Positions 1-13,737 of a stretch of 64,000 nt of DNA are shown in pieces. Origin of the DNA: Omphalotus guepiniiformis (taxonomy: Eukaryota > Basidiomycota > Agaricomycetes > Agaricales > Omphalotaceae); assembly GCA_028554645.1 (NCBI GenBank), contig JAQOOI010000017.1, positions 1,116,001 through 1,180,000 of the forward strand. The letters are read 5' to 3'. Numbering within the stretch: position 1 is the first letter of the stretch; each line of letters starts with the position of its first letter. The notes under the pieces are model-generated. The model saw nothing but the letters and a program-made list of their open reading frames with translations. It was not told where the DNA came from and made no database searches. Both the position numbers and the translations under genes were made by a program.

Positions 1-3000
1 TTTTGTCAGATTATACCTGCCTTCGCTACGGTCACGCGCAACTCGTCTGCTCGATACCAAGAGTTCCACCTGCAGCAACTCGCTATTCTCGTCGGTATTT
101 TAAAGCAACACATTCGCAACTATACCCCAGAACTGTTTAGTCTCATCAACGACCTGTGGGAGAATGCCACTCTCCAACAGCCGATCGTGTCGCTCATTGA
201 GGCTTTGGGTAAAGCTATGAACGCAGAGTTTAAGCAATTTCTGCCCGGAATTATCCCTCTGGTTCTCAAAGTCTTCGAAGGAGATCTCAGCGACAAGAAG
301 ACGAGCACCCAAATCAAAGTTCTGGATGCCCTTCAGACGTTCGGTGCGAATATTGAGGAGTACCTTCATCTCGTCATACCTGTCATTGTCAAATCGTATG
401 AGCGTCTTGACGGGACAACTGCATTGCGGAAGAGGGCGATCCAGACTATTGACGGTTTATCAAAGAGAGTCAACTTTTCCGACCATGCTTCGCGTATTGT
501 GCACCCACTAGTTCGAGTTCTGGATTCGTCGAATCAGGAGCTTCGCCTTGCGGTCATGGACACTCTATGTTCCCTCGCCATTCAGCTTGGTCCAGATTTT
601 GCTATCTTTGTTCCTACGATAAATAAGGTGCTTCGAATCAACTCACTTGCAGGCCTAGGTCGCTGACTTTCTTCTATCATGCAGGCATTACTACGAAATC
701 GTATAAGCCACTCCCGATACGAAGGTCTAATCTCCAAACTGCTCAATGGGGAGAGGCTACCACAGGAGGCTGGATCCCATGATCTCATGTATGAGTCAAC
801 TCGTTGATTTTCTATGCTCACGCTGATATGAACTTTGCTAAGACTCAACGACAACTCGAAAGGAGCTGAATTTTCTGCTCCAGCAGAAGCCGCCAAGATG
901 GCCGTGAATCAGCAGCACCTCAAGCAGGCGTGGGACACGTCCCAAGTCACTACAAGGGACGATTGGACTGCTTGGATGCACCGACTCAGTGTGGAGTTCA
1001 TGAAAGAGTCACCTTCGCATGCTCTCCGTGCTTGTATGAGTCTCGTCGATATCCATCCGCCGCTTGCGAAGGAGCTGTTCAATGCGGCTTTCTTGTCGTG
1101 CTGGGTAGAGTTGTATGATCAATATCAGGTTCGCGCAAGATGTCCTTGCAAAACAATGCAGCTAACTGAGTTGTACTGCAGGAAGATCTTGTTCGATCTA
1201 TTGAGACCGCCATTTCTTCTACGGCCGCGCCATCGGAGTTGATTCATAGGTGGCTCAATCTGGCGGAGTTCATGGAACACGAAGAGAAGCCACTACCTAT
1301 AGAGCATCGTACACTCGGAGAGTATGCGTTGAAGTTCCTGGCATATGCTAAGGCGTTGCATTACAAGGAATTGGAATATTTCTCTGATGCTTCACCATCG
1401 ACCATTGAAGCCTTGATCACAATCAATACTCGTCTCCAACAACATGACGCCGCTTGGGGTACTTTGATAATGGCTCGCGAACAGTATGATGTCACAAAGC
1501 ACGAAGAATGGTACGAAAGGCTTGGTCGGTGGCAGGAGGCATTGCAGGTTTACAACAAAAAGGCAGAGCTTGATCCAACGGCTCCTGGTGTACAAATAGG
1601 TCGCATGAAGTGCCTTAATGCACTCGGAGAATGGGATCAGCTTGCAGCTCAGGTCGACGATATTTGGGACCACGCCAATCATGAAGATCGCCGTGAGATA
1701 GGTCCCATTGCCGCTGCCGCTGCTTGGTCACTAAACGAGTGGGATTCGATGGATGACTACATTGCGACTATGCGTCCCGATTCCCCCGACCGCGCTTTCT
1801 ATCGTGCAATCCTATCTATTCACCAAAATCAATTCTCAAAGGCCCTAGCTCACATCGCTAAAGCTCGAGACCTTTTGGATCCTGAACTCACGTCTTTCGT
1901 GGGTGAAGGCTATGTCAGTTCCTACAAGTAAGTGCTTTCTGATCAGTGCGATTCCTTGATTTGCTTGATGGAATGCAGTATTATGGTCCGCGCTCAAATG
2001 CTTTCTGAATTGGAGGAAATAATCACGTACAAACAAAGTGCCGACCAACCCGATCGACAGAACACTATGCGCAGGACGTGGATGAAGCGGTAAGTGCATA
2101 GATTCATACTTCATTGTCAGAAGTCTCATTAGACCCAGGTTGCAAGGATGTCAGCGCGATGTTGAAGTCTGGCAACGTATTCTTCAAGTTCGTACTTTGG
2201 TTCTCAAGCCAGAGGAAGCTCCTCAAATGTGGATTAAATTCGCCAATCTGTGCCGCAAGTCCGATCGGATGGTTCTTGCAGAGAAAACAATCGAGTCACT
2301 GCTCACAAATTCTACACACGAGAAGGTATGCCGGCTCTGTACAAAAGAGTTAGCTGAGATCGACATTTGAAATAGGGCCATGCCGTTCGAGAACAAGGAA
2401 TCAAGGCTCCCCCAGACGTGGTCTATGCTCATCTGAAGTATACGTGGGCCAAAGGAGATCAAAGAGAAAGTTATGAAAACCTAAGAAGCTTCTCTACTCA
2501 GGTTGCACAGGACATGCTAGAAAACGAGCAGCAGCGCTCGGGGGCTTCTAAGCAGAGAAACGATCAGCTGTCGAGACTCCTTGCGCGTTGCTATTTCAAA
2601 CTGGGCGAATGGCAAGTACAGCTCAATGGCAATTGGGGTCCGGTAAGCTATAAAAGAATTTTGACATAGATAGTCAGTTACTAACGGAACACTCTCAAGG
2701 TGCTGCTCCAGGACATGAACTTAGTGCAGAGCATTCTCAGCTGCTATGTTCATGCAACCAATTATGACCCAGACTGGTACAAGGCTTGGCATACGTGGGC
2801 GCTAGCGAATGTTGAGGTTGTCAGCTATCTGGATAATCAAAGAGAGAGTGGTCACAGTATTCACAAAGCTGTTCTAGCCAGCCATGCAGTACAGGCCATA
2901 GAAGGTCTCTTCCAGTCCATCTCACTACGTAACCAAGATGCATTACAAGATACACTGCGCTTGCTCACGCTTTGGTTCAAATTTGGCTCCAATGAAAATG

Positions 3001-5549
3001 TCAGTAATGCCATGACCCAAGGCTTCGCCAAAGTAGGAATCGATACCTGGCTGCATGTTATCCCACAGATCAGATTTGTGCCTCTGAGAAGCTGCATTTA
3101 CCTTGTTGAACGAGCACTCCCTTCAGATCATTGCTCGAATCCAGACGCCAAATCTGCTCATTAGGCGGACTATACACAACGTTTTGATCAATATAGGGAA
3201 ACATCACCCTCAGGCGTTGATTTATCCTCTTACCGTCGCCTCCAAGTCTTCCAGTGAAACTCGTGCCGCTGCTGCTACAACCATCATGAACGAGATGCGT
3301 GATCATAGTCTTGAGATTGTTCAGCAGGTACCTTCATACATTTCGGCTCTTCTCTTTGTTGCTGCTCTTGCTCATGACAGATTTCAGGCATTGATAGTCA
3401 GTCATGAGATTATACGAATCGCAATCCTATGGCATGAGCAGTGGCATGAAGGTCTGGAAGAAGCTTCACGGATGTACTTCACGGAGAAGAATCCTGAAGG
3501 TATGATTGCGGTCCTCGAACCCTTACACGCTAAATTGGAAGAGGTACTACCAAAACTATGCGAGCCATGCGAGGCCCCACTAAACTTTTCGTACAGGGTC
3601 CACAAACTGCTCGAGAGACGTCGTTTGCTCAAGTCTTTGGACGGGAATTGATGGAAGCTCGTGAGGCTTGTCGTCGGTATCGTATCCATGGCGAGACAAG
3701 CGAATTAGACAAAGCCTGGGATATATACTATGCTGTCAGTCTTTAAAAGTGTGGAGTCTTGATTCTTGACTAACAGGCTGTATAGGTGTTCAAGAAGATA
3801 GAGAAACAGCTTCCGCAGTTAACTACTCTAGATCTCCAATATGTTTCTCCGGTTCTTCTCTCCATACGACCCCTCAAGTTGGCTGTTCCCGGTACTTGAA
3901 ATATTTTTGTGTCGCGTGTTGATACTGATCAATGTTTAGGAACATACCAAAGTGGCAAAGAGGTCATCACGATCGCGAGTTTTGCACAGAAATTGACTGT
4001 CATTGCCTCCAAGCAACGTCCCCGTCGTTTCTCGTTGAAAGGCAGTGATGGGAGAGATTACCAGTATATCCTGAAAGGTATGGACTGTTGTCAATGACTC
4101 AAGCACGTTTATGGAATTCGGGTTCTTCAGGACATGAGGATCTTCGTCAAGATGAAAGGGTCATGCAATTATTCAGCCTTGTTAATAATCTCCTTTCGGT
4201 TGACACAAACAGCTATATGCGGCGCTTGCACATCCAGCGCTTTTCTGTCATCCCCTTAGCCCCGAATGCTGGGCTCATCGGATTCTTGCACGGCAGCGAC
4301 ACTCTTCATGTTCTTGTCCGAGATTATCGCGATTCACGAAAGGTGCTCCTCAATATTGAGTATCGATTGATGCTGCAGGTGGTGTTTGATCTTCCCGCGC
4401 ATGAAGTAGCGACGCTGACGTATGATGCGTATACTTAGATGGCACCAGACTACGAAAACCTCATGTTACTCCAAAAGGTGGAGGTGTTCGAATATGCTTT
4501 GGAAAACACAACAGGCCAAGATTTGTATCGAGTGCTTTGGCTGAAATCCCAGAATTCTGAGCATTGGCTGGAGAGGCGCGCGTCGTACACTCGGTCTCTT
4601 GCAGTGAATAGCATGGTTGGCCATATTCTCGGTCTGGGTGATCGTCACCCATCAAACATCCTGGTGGAGAGAAGTACAGGAAAGGTTATCAACATTGACT
4701 TTGGTGATTGCTTCGAAGTCGCTATGCTGCGGGAGAAGTTCCCAGAAACAGTGCCTTTTCGCCTTACCAGAATGCTGACTCACGCTATGGAGGTAACAGC
4801 TACCTTGTGATTCATTCGCTTTCAGTTGACTTACGGTTTCATCAGGTCAGTGGTATCGAGGGTAGCTTCCGTAACACATGCGAGATCACCATGAAAGTGC
4901 TGAGAGACAACAAGGAGTCTCTAATGGCAGTGCTCGAGGCCTTCGTTTATGACCCCTTGATCAGCTGGAGACTAATGCAGACAGATGAAGGAAGAAGAGT
5001 TGAAGGTCAGGACTTTTTCTCATCTTTTGACGACATACCATATCGAGATTGTTCATAGATGCCAACAATACCGCTGAACTGGTGCGCGCTGCCGCGAATC
5101 CCCAAGGACCAATCCGGCGTAAGTTCAGAGCAGATGAAAATGACATTTTTGGGGGTAAGTTTTTTCTTGACATCATAACACCCATGTTTCATCCATTCTG
5201 TCAATACAGAGGTGGACCAAGTCATTGGTGATACCCTGGATGGGGAACAACTGGTTCGTGAAGTCAGAAACGATCGCGCACTTTCTGTGTATGAACGTGT
5301 ACAGAAGAAACTGACTGGTAAGTGGTAAAATGAATGAATCTAATATGGCACTCACTCTCACACGTTTTAGGTCGTGACTTCGATCCCGAGGTCTCTCTTT
5401 CAGTCGAGTGTCAGGTCGACAAACTAATTAATCAAGCTACGTCTTTGGAAAATCTTTGCCAACTTTTCTCAGGCTGGTACGTGATTGCCTTTTTTCTAAA
5501 CATTAATGATTCTGAATATTTCTTCTATTGAAGGTGTGCGTTTTGGTGA
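1..5549 (+). CDS. TOR: TOR serine/threonine kinase, 3' part (5' end outside window)
   Basis: Central growth-control kinase of TORC1/TORC2. The window starts inside the HEAT-repeat region; the first 9 bases look like an intron end. About 18 short introns follow. Order seen: HEAT repeats, FAT domain, FRB domain ([18 protein letters not shown] around 3431-3480, then [18 protein letters not shown] after an intron), PI3K-like catalytic domain (LGDRHPSN near 4634-4657, IDFGD near 4693) and FATC. The FATC tail ends GWCAFW, its Trp codon split by an intron at 5477-5533, stop at 5547-5549. The FRB serine that contacts FKBP12-rapamycin is retained (TCA, 3466-3468), as is the Trp-Asp-x-Tyr-Tyr segment, so rapamycin sensitivity is expected. 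One intron near 3070-3126 is ambiguous: GT-AG splicing adds Ile-Arg-Phe to a conserved segment. The paralogue (TOR1 or TOR2) cannot be told from the sequence. Confidence 0.97.
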
Positions 5550-5755
5550 AGGACTGTATCTCTAGCACCATTTATTTTTTTGTATTATTTGATCTTGCTT
5601 AGCACACTATCTAATGTTTACACGGTGTTCACCAGTTGTACGATATACATAGGTATCCTTATTAGGAAGACGTAATCAAACCATGTTCATACCAGAAATT
5701 GGACGCCGTTCCATCACGTCCTTCACTATCTCCAGAGATTTATTCCGTTCTCATT

Positions 5756-8470
5756 ATGCCACGAGGAATACCGAATGCTAAACGCGATGATACTGGCATA
5801 CGTTACACAACCTTCTATGTTCCATTGCCGTCAGTAAAGAGTCTTCATGTGTATCGTTTGTATCATTTACAGGCATACTATAGTGCAAATCCGAAACAGT
5901 TGGGATCGTCTTATCTAAAGTCAGAGAGTCAGTCGTTATGGCATAGGAATGCACAGCGTAGAAGTCGAGACGAGGCTCCGTCCCAGCCTGAAGCAAGGTG
6001 CGTTAAACTCTTCACATCTTCTGCCTGAATCTCAAAAGAGGAATAGACGAGGGTCTCAGATCCTGGTGATTCACCCCGGCTCTCGTTTTATTCGCATTGG
6101 CAGAGCATCCGACGTAACACCTCTCTCTGTTCCAAATGTGATTGCTCGCAAATGTAAATCTCCAGTCCCTTCTCCGGCGTACGTGGAGGGTATCTCTCGT
6201 CCACGGAAAAGCAAGCGACATGCACGCCAGGCAGAGCAAAACCAGTCTCAAGACGAATATGCGGTTTCTGTATTGTCGGATGATCCAGTGCGTTACATAC
6301 CCTGTATCTGGCTGTTTTTCTTTCTATTGAGCGTTCTGGCCAGTTCGAGGAGAAAATCGCAGCAATAACAACGTCCCTTCGTGATAGAATGCGTTTCTAT
6401 AAATTGAGGGTCACGCCAAACGCCGCCCACATTGCTTCAACTTTTAATGAGCCCTTCAAGCCTGAGATCATTGCTGAGCACAATGACCCGTATCGCGTCG
6501 ATTGGATTGATGGGTCTTTGAATGAAGATGTGCTTGTCGGCGAAAAGGTTACGTTTTCAAGTCATGAAAGAATAGTCCTGTCTCACACCCTGTATAGGCT
6601 CTTCGTCTGGCTGATCCTCTAGCATCAAACTTCGTAGTCAGATGGCCCATTTATGGGGTTAACTTCAACACAAGGGACTATCCGTCACTACAGGTCATAT
6701 TGAGTGATATTGAAGTCCTGTTGCGTCAAACGTTAAAAGAAAGGCTGGCCATTGAAACGCACGACTATAAGGTAGGCTCCGTTCAGGTATGTACTGGGCG
6801 TAAACTCATCTACCCATTTTAATAGAATTATTCTGTGGTTCTTATAATTCCTGATTTTTATGATCGTTGTTACGTCCGCGAATGGGTCAACCTGATATTG
6901 GTATCAATGGGATTCAAACAAATATGTGCTCAGCAGGTTGGCCGTCACTGTCAATAGATAACGAAGTTGAAACAAACATTCGTTTTAGGAATCATTAGCT
7001 GCCACATACGGAGCCGGTATCTCTAGTGCTTGTGTTGTTGACATTGGCGCCAAAACAACAAGCATTGCATGTGTCGATGAAGGGCTTGTCATTGGAGATT
7101 CGCGGTATGTATATCTACTGTGGACGCCGTAAGAGCACTAATATCTGTTGCAGGATGTCTCTTAATATGGGAGGCGATGATATTACTGAATTCCTCTACG
7201 TTTTACTAGAACGTATCAGTTTCCCCTACAAAGATATCAATCTGGCAAGATCTTATGACTGGAATGTCATGGAAGACCTTAAAGCCAGACTGTGCACTCT
7301 TTCAGAGGTCAGGAAGGTGTTTGGGACAGTATTGCACATTTGACATTTGCTTCAGGTTGACGTCGCCCTCAACCTCTACGATTTCGTGGTACGACGTCCA
7401 AACCACCCAGCCGAGAAGTACGGTCTTCGAGCATACGACGAAATCATCTTAGCCCCCATGGTAAGCCGTGAGCGGAACCGAAATGTACCCATACTTAATT
7501 TTTTAGTCCATATTCGAACCGCGAGTTGTTGAGTTCGACAGGAAACGTATTGGGTTTCGCGATTATCCTCACCCGGACGTCACCGAGGAAATTCTGGAGC
7601 ATCCAAGCGACCATGTTGTAGGCCAACAATTGACTCGCCTTGTATTCGCCTAATTGTGGTTTACCCGCTATGTAGACATCGGCGATGGTTATATCTACTC
7701 AACACCTATTGCCCGGGCCAGGAACGACGTCTTCAGTGCAGTATCCCGATCAGAAAGGTGGCGTCATTCCTCGTTTTTCCATTGCAATTCAAGCTAACGG
7801 TGTGGATAAATCTATGCAAGACACGCCCGGAACGAACGGCGCAGCCACACTGGCTACAGGTGCCATCGACGTTCCGGTAGAAGCGCTCGATGTCGAAGAT
7901 GAGAATAAATCTACAGGGGCCCAAAACACCTCGAAACCCTCCCGCGGGGCTTCTGTAGAACCGGTGCCCAGTTATCCGAGTGGATATGGTATCGACGTTT
8001 GCTTCGAGGCCAGTAAACTTCCATTGGATGTCGCTATATTCAACAGCGCTAGGGCAGCTGGAGGTGATGAGAAGATTCGAAAATACCTGCAGGCTGTTCT
8101 AGTAATTGGAGGAACGGCACGAATATCCGGAATGGGCCACGCATTGGAGAGCAGGTGGGGTTCATTTTCGCTTAGGAGGACAGAGTTGAACTTACTCCAC
8201 GGGTGGGTAGGCTGCAGGCTATCGCTACACCGTTGGTTCAGAATATGGAGAAGGTGCAAATTATACCTCCTCCTAAAGACGTAGATCCCCGTGTCTTGGC
8301 ATGGAAAGGTGGTGCGGTATTGGGTAAGATGGATGGTTCCGCTGAGCTGTGGGTAACCCCACGAGATTGGGTAGGTCTTTTTCCGCTATTACTTTCGTAT
8401 CAGGGAGCTGAAGAAGTCTTAGGATGTGCTAGGTATGAGAGGTCTCAAAGAACGATGCTTCTTCCTCTAA
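5756..8470 (+). CDS. ARP8: Actin-related protein 8, INO80 chromatin-remodelling complex subunit
   Basis: Nuclear actin-fold protein that helps INO80 bind nucleosomes. About 12 introns. The start at 5756 (MPRGIPNAKRDD) fits the fungal Arp8 N-terminus. Diagnostic blocks are QILVIHPGSRFIRIGRASD, a DRMRFYKLRVTPNAA segment, an actin-type phosphate loop (VVDIGAKTTSIACVDEG near 7035-7085), NMGGDDITEFLYVLL, and a C-terminal MRGLKERCFFL. The last intron (8370-8421) must run GTAGGT...CTTAG so that Asp-Trp joins Asp-Val-Leu-Gly-Met; reading through gives a wrong tail ending at 8490. The intron near 5834 is either 39 or 66 nt (two possible acceptors, both in frame). The gene lies about 200 bp downstream of TOR on the same strand and converges with the RING gene. 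Confidence 0.95.
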
Positions 8471-8676
8471 AAAATGTGTCTGTTTCTTGACCTGGTCTTG
8501 ACCGGGTTTTTCGGAGAGACGTCGCGGATAAAGCTTGTCACGATAGTAAGCACATGTATATATAACATCAGATTAACAGATATCATGCATGTTGTACTAG
8601 GAATTCATTAATTGCGAGGCTATGTACATATGTAGATGAAAGAGAAGTAAATATGCAAGATCGGAAAATGTCCACA

Positions 8677-9857
8677 TCATACTCCTAACCGCTGCTTCAT
8701 CGCGACAAATTCTTCAGCACGCATTTGGGTCCAATGGCGCAGGAGATAGTCCATCTCCTTCTTTCCTTCTCTATCAACAGGGTTGAATGATTCATATATC
8801 TTATCATGGATTCTGATTACTAACCTAGCCTTCTTCAGCCACTCTGATTTCAATAGACCATGTTCTTCCCAGTCATTCAAACCAGAACTCTCCCCCGCTT
8901 CCAGTTTCGACTTTCCCGGTTTGGTGGAGCAATCGAGACCCCATGTACCCTCGCGTTCTTCGCACTTGACAGTGAATTTATGCATGGAAGTACATTGGTG
9001 AATTTTATCGATCAAAGATTCAGAGATGGTAGTCGCTGTTCTATTTGGCACAAAAGGGAACGTAACATCGAGGCGAGGGACTCTGTCAGGAGTGATGACG
9101 AGGAGACTACGACACATGGGACAGTCGACAGATTCGTGCCAGCCCCCACAAGCTTTGTGAAGACGAGAAAAGAACCACTTCAAAATACAGAGAGAACAAA
9201 ATGTGTGTCCACATTGTCCAGGATTGAGTGAGTACGGTTGGGCCATTATTTCGTAGCAACTGCACAAAAAGGGGTAAATCCATGAATGTTTGTTTTTTTG
9301 ATAGAACGCCAACTCACAGAGCGCAAGTAAAATGCTCTTCAAGCTGGGCCAGTGCAGACTTGGCTTCACGCTCAGCCATTTGCGACAACACAGAATTCAC
9401 TTCGTCCTCCTTATTTGAAAGTGTGACTTCTCTCTTCTCCAGATCGACCACACGTTGTTCGTATTCTTTCTCTCTTTGCAAAAGCGCCTTTTCCCGCTTG
9501 GTTATTTGAGACGAGGTAAGTCTTTGTGTACAACACTGAGCGTCCGATTTGTCGCGGATGAGTTTTGACGAATGTTTTGTATGATCAGATGCAGATGCCA
9601 GGGGTTGAACAAGAGTGGATGTCTTTGGTTCGGCGACTTTACGACGCTTGCGTGCTGACCCATCTACGTCCCCAATGATAAAATGTTTCTTCGCGTTTGA
9701 CTCTAAGTTAGATATATGGATGTACTATGTCAGAAGATGCCATATGCCACCTGTTGCATAAATGAATACCTTGAGAAAGATTACTGTCTTTATTCAAGCG
9801 AGCAGAGCGACGACGAGTTTGTCGAGACGAAAGAAGTGGTTCTATGGACTCTGGCAT
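8677..9857 (-). CDS. RING-finger protein with coiled coil, probable E3 ubiquitin ligase
   Basis: Three exons, minus strand: 9770-9857, 9318-9702 and 8677-9259, giving about 351 residues in a consistent frame. The N-terminus is basic and has a nuclear-localisation-like ARKRRKV. Exon 2 encodes a charged coiled coil (KREKALLQREKEYEQRV, then LEKREVTLSNKEDEV). The C3HC4 RING spans the second intron: Cys-Ala-Leu-Cys, Cys-Gly-His-x-Phe-Cys-x-x-Cys, then Cys-Pro-Met-Cys. The last third is Trp/charge-rich with no domain I recognise. A RING next to a coiled coil suggests an oligomeric E3 ligase; the substrate is unknown. A pseudo-E3 or structural RING protein is possible. Confidence 0.85.
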
Positions 9858-11858
9858 TGCTGCTATTCGACAAGCGCTGGAGTAAGTCAGTATGCGGAAG
9901 AGCCTTGTGTCTAAACTCACCAATGGCAATTCACTTGACATCGCTCCGGATTGCCGGCTTACATAACTACCATGTGACGGAATCAAAATTACCAAATCAA
10001 TCTTTCTCAGAGCACACTGCTTGCCCAGTTTTACCTTGCTACAACTCTAAAACTCAGGTCCAGGTCCCGTTCGTACTCAAAATTTCAAGCTCAAAGGAGG
10101 AGGGGGAGAGAAGGGAATTGATGAATGATTTTACTATAGCACAGTTACTTCCGTTTTATCGTTACAGAGAATCTCGGGCCTCTGATAACAACGGAAGCAG
10201 CTGAAGTGGACGTTCAGGGTTGCGATGAATCTTGATCAAGGGAGGCGTTGGGATTCCATGCAAAAACAGTCTGTTTCCCCCACCACAACCCCTGAATCTT
10301 ATCGGTAAATCTTGGCATGTCCTTACCGCAGTTTTACACCCTTATTTTATTATATCTTTTCGCCAGCACGGATGTCATTGTTACCTTTCGCGTCAGTCAT
10401 AGGACTGCTCTGAAAGAAGACGGATGATATCAGAGAGCAACAGCCGGGTAGTTGCGTTACGAATAGAACAACATCATAAATTGTTGTGTTTTTCTTTTTG
10501 GGTAATGTGGACGAAAAGAGTCTGTTCTGAACTGTGATTCCGGTCACATTCGGATTACTGTCCCGCGAACAGTGAACACGCCCCAAGTTGACATGACATG
10601 GCCCTCGTGAACTTGTATAGAAAAGTGATTTTGCCCCTGCCTGACGAACCCTATCATTTCGCGCTCTCTAGCATACGGCCGTAATATGCTATCATTGCGC
10701 GTATTTTTATGCCCGTCGTTCATCTCTTCAGACTAGGGTGTGGGTGTGCCTACGTTCAAGATGCCGGTGTCAATTTGTTTTTGTTCTTGGGCGCGGTCCG
10801 GAGTAGTGATGAGGCACCACACAGACAGCACTCAAATTCGAGATCTCAGCAACGACAGAGGACAGACAGTTTCTCTCCTCTTTCGGGATATGGCTTTGTT
10901 CGATGAGATGGTGCTTCGTTACCATCGTGTCTTGAATTGACTTTCATCGCGCATGTTGACCGCTCATGTGAACAAGCAAGCGAGCTCTCTGGGCAACTTG
11001 GGTTCAAGAAGTTGTTCCGACATCAATCTTCTCTCATTCGGTGGAGAGGCCCCGGTCACTAGACACACCCGTCCCGTCAAAACACTTATGGGGAGGGCGT
11101 TTTTTTTTATTTCATTCAGTCCTTGAGCGCTGGGCGCTGGGCTGGCCAGATCGATTCTTTTCATTTGTTTTTGTTTTCATCTTTTTTTTTTCTCTCTTTC
11201 TGTCCTCTTCACCCGCACTGGACCCATGTTCCGCTGCATCTGGAATCTTGAGTTGGTTGCACACGTGAGGAACCTTCAAGAATATTGCGAACTCCTTCTT
11301 TTGTGTAAACATGACCTCACATGGCAAGTATGTCAGGCCTTCTTTTTTGTTCTTGTTTGCATCGTCGATCCACGTTCGCGCGCAATGACAATCGGTTTGC
11401 AAGCCAATCGGACCAAGTCGTTCTTATCGAAAACCCATAACACTGTTCCCGCAGCGGTTTGTGGCAGCCAAAAAAGCGAGGCAAACGCCGAAGATTCAGA
11501 TCCAGGGATCAATTACTCTGGTTTTATTGCACATATTATGTTTTTTTTCTATGCTGGATGGAAAAAGACATGCCGAAGATGCCGCAATATTCGGCCATAC
11601 GTGGGGAGGACGGACAGGCTGGCGGGTCGGTAAGATTCGTCGTTGGAGGAAGAGATTCGCGGATTAATTGATGACGAAAAAGGCAAGTGGCACCCGATCC
11701 GACGCAACCGGAGGCAGCAAGTGGGCATTCGGTGGGATCATTGGGATTCGGCCGGCGGTACCGGAGATGTACGGCCACACACGTGATCTTGTTCGGTCCT
11801 ATAGATCTGGATCTGGAAGCGTATATCTATCGGACCTCTTTCGGAGGGGGAGTCGGCA
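9858..11858. other. Gene-free interval (2.0 kb) upstream of CON7-like gene
   Basis: No reading frame here looks like a protein: the longest are short and of random composition. The interval holds the divergent promoters of the RING gene (-) and the CON7-like gene (+). Approaching the CON7-like start there are T-rich tracts (about 11101-11115 and 11160-11210), short upstream ATGs (for example around 11668, out of frame with the main start) and a CT-rich stretch just before 11859, as in a long fungal 5' leader. Confidence 0.6.
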
Positions 11859-13737
11859 ATGTTCCCTCCCCCTCCTCCTTCTCCCCAGCTCGTCTTTCAC
11901 GACGTCCACCACGTTCTCCCAAAACATTCAAACGGAGAGCTCATCGTATCCCCCGTCCTCCAAACGCCCCCACCCATCACCCTGGACGCTACCCCAAGTC
12001 CCGCCTCGTCCTACTATTATGTCGATCGTCCGACGTCCAAGTTCGGTTCGCCCAGTTCTCCCTCTGAAATGTACGACAGTGATCCGCCTTCGAGCATCTA
12101 TCACCAAGAGTTCTCTTCCGTCAGTAATATAAGAGACTCGATCTCTTCTTATCCTTCCGATTCTCCTTCTCCTCGTGATCATTTCCCTTCTTCCGATTTC
12201 ACCTCTTTCGCTGACTCGTATCCTTCTTACCTTGACCATCGTCGCATGTCAGAACCTGCTGTTCTTGCCGTGCCAAACGCGTACTCTGCTGCCTCTCAGG
12301 ATCCTTATACTATGCCTTTTAATAATTCTTCGGCTCGTTCCGCATATACGCCTACTTTGCATCGAGGTGCAAGCATAGGTTCTCTTCGCGACTTGCGTCA
12401 CCACCACCACAACCAGCAGCAGCAACAGTCACAGCAGCATCTGCACTCGCGCTCCCAGTCTGCTTGGAAGTCGCCTGACGAGTCTTTGGATTCGCCTATT
12501 TCGCCCTATCAGCCAAATTTTTCAGGTTCAGCCCTCGCTGGTTCACCTACCATGGCCCATGGCATTCAGTATTCTCCCATCCCGGAGGACCATTATGGTC
12601 CTTCGCCTCCTGGAACAGGCACCTCCACTTCTTCTAATCCTCAGGGCACTGCACGTCATTCCGACCCTCAGCAGACCGACACTCCCGGTCTCATTCCTTC
12701 TGACATCACTTCCGAGTCGAACGACCCAAACAGCAAAACGTATTCCTTTGTCGCCCTTCCCGGAAACGCCGTCAAAAAGCGTCCTCGTAGACGCTACGAT
12801 GAGATTGAGCGGTTGTACCAATGTTCATGGCCTGATTGTAACAAGGCCTACGGTACCCTCAATCATCTCAACGCTCACGTTACCATGCAAAAGCACGGTG
12901 CAAAGCGGAGTCCAAACGGTACGCACACTTTTTTCGTTTTGCTTTCTTCGTCCGCGGCTACTTCTTCTCCCTATTCGGGAACACTCCAACCGCTTGTATC
13001 GCGATTCTGATTTCCTTTTTCTAGAATTTAAGGAACTGCGAAAGCAGTGGAGAAAGGCGAAAAAGGAATCCGAGGCTGCCATGGTTGGCGGCGTTCCTCC
13101 GAGGCGTATTGGCCAACAAGCTGAGGAACACGATCTGTATGACTCGAACTCCGGCCGTTATTCCTCCTCTCATCAACGTTTCCCCTATTCATCTTCATCT
13201 GCCATGGCTATTCCGACTTTGCCACCTCGGTATGACGAAATAGGATATCCCGGTGATGATCGCGGCGGCGTTCTCTCCTACGGCAGTATGCCAAGTAGGC
13301 AAAGGTACGACACGACGCCCTCGTCTCACTGGAATCACGGTGCCTTTTCTTCCTCCGCACGTTCAAATGTTCCCAGCACTGGTTATATCTCCTCTTCGCT
13401 CCCCTCTGCGTCCTTTCATCACAACAACCACAACCATCATGCTTCTGCTCATAGCCAAAGCCACAGTCTCCACCAGCTTCAGCTCGAAGCTCCGTCTTCT
13501 TACTCAGCTCAATCGACGGACCGTCCACCCCTAACAATACCTTCTCCGCCACAGATGCTATCCGGCCACGGTCGACTTGGTCCGGACAGCATGTTGCTTA
13601 CTCCTCTCACAGGGTATGAGCATCCACGAGAGACTTTGCCCACTGCGTTTCAGGCGAACGATGGCATGACGTACGATTCCGAGGCGTATTACGAGGGAGA
13701 GAGCGGTAGAAGATCTGGCTCTACACATGCGAGCTGA
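11859..13737 (+). CDS. CON7: CON7-like C2H2 zinc-finger transcription factor
   Basis: Two exons (11859-12918 and 13025-13737) encode about 590 residues. The first 310 are low complexity: Pro/Ser-rich, with a His/Asn/Gln run around 12400-12445. The core is highly diagnostic: basic KKRPRRRYDEIERLY, one C2H2 finger (Cys-Ser-Trp-Pro-Asp-Cys ... His-Val-Thr-Met-Gln-Lys-His) containing KAYGTLNHLNAHVTMQ, and EFKELRKQWRKAKKE after the intron. This matches the Magnaporthe Con7 family, regulators of conidiation, cell-wall genes and infection morphogenesis in ascomycetes. The Ser/His/Asn-rich C-terminus is probably an activation region. No in-frame ATG lies upstream before a stop near 11800, which supports the start. 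The role in this fungus is inferred. Confidence 0.9.

Noticed and set aside
3466..3468. Rapamycin-resistance substitution at the FRB serine
   Set aside because: The codon is TCA, so the serine is retained.
8386..8490. ARP8 C-terminus read through to a stop at 8490
   Set aside because: It ignores an intron (8370-8421); splicing gives the conserved tail MRGLKERCFFL with its stop at 8468-8470.
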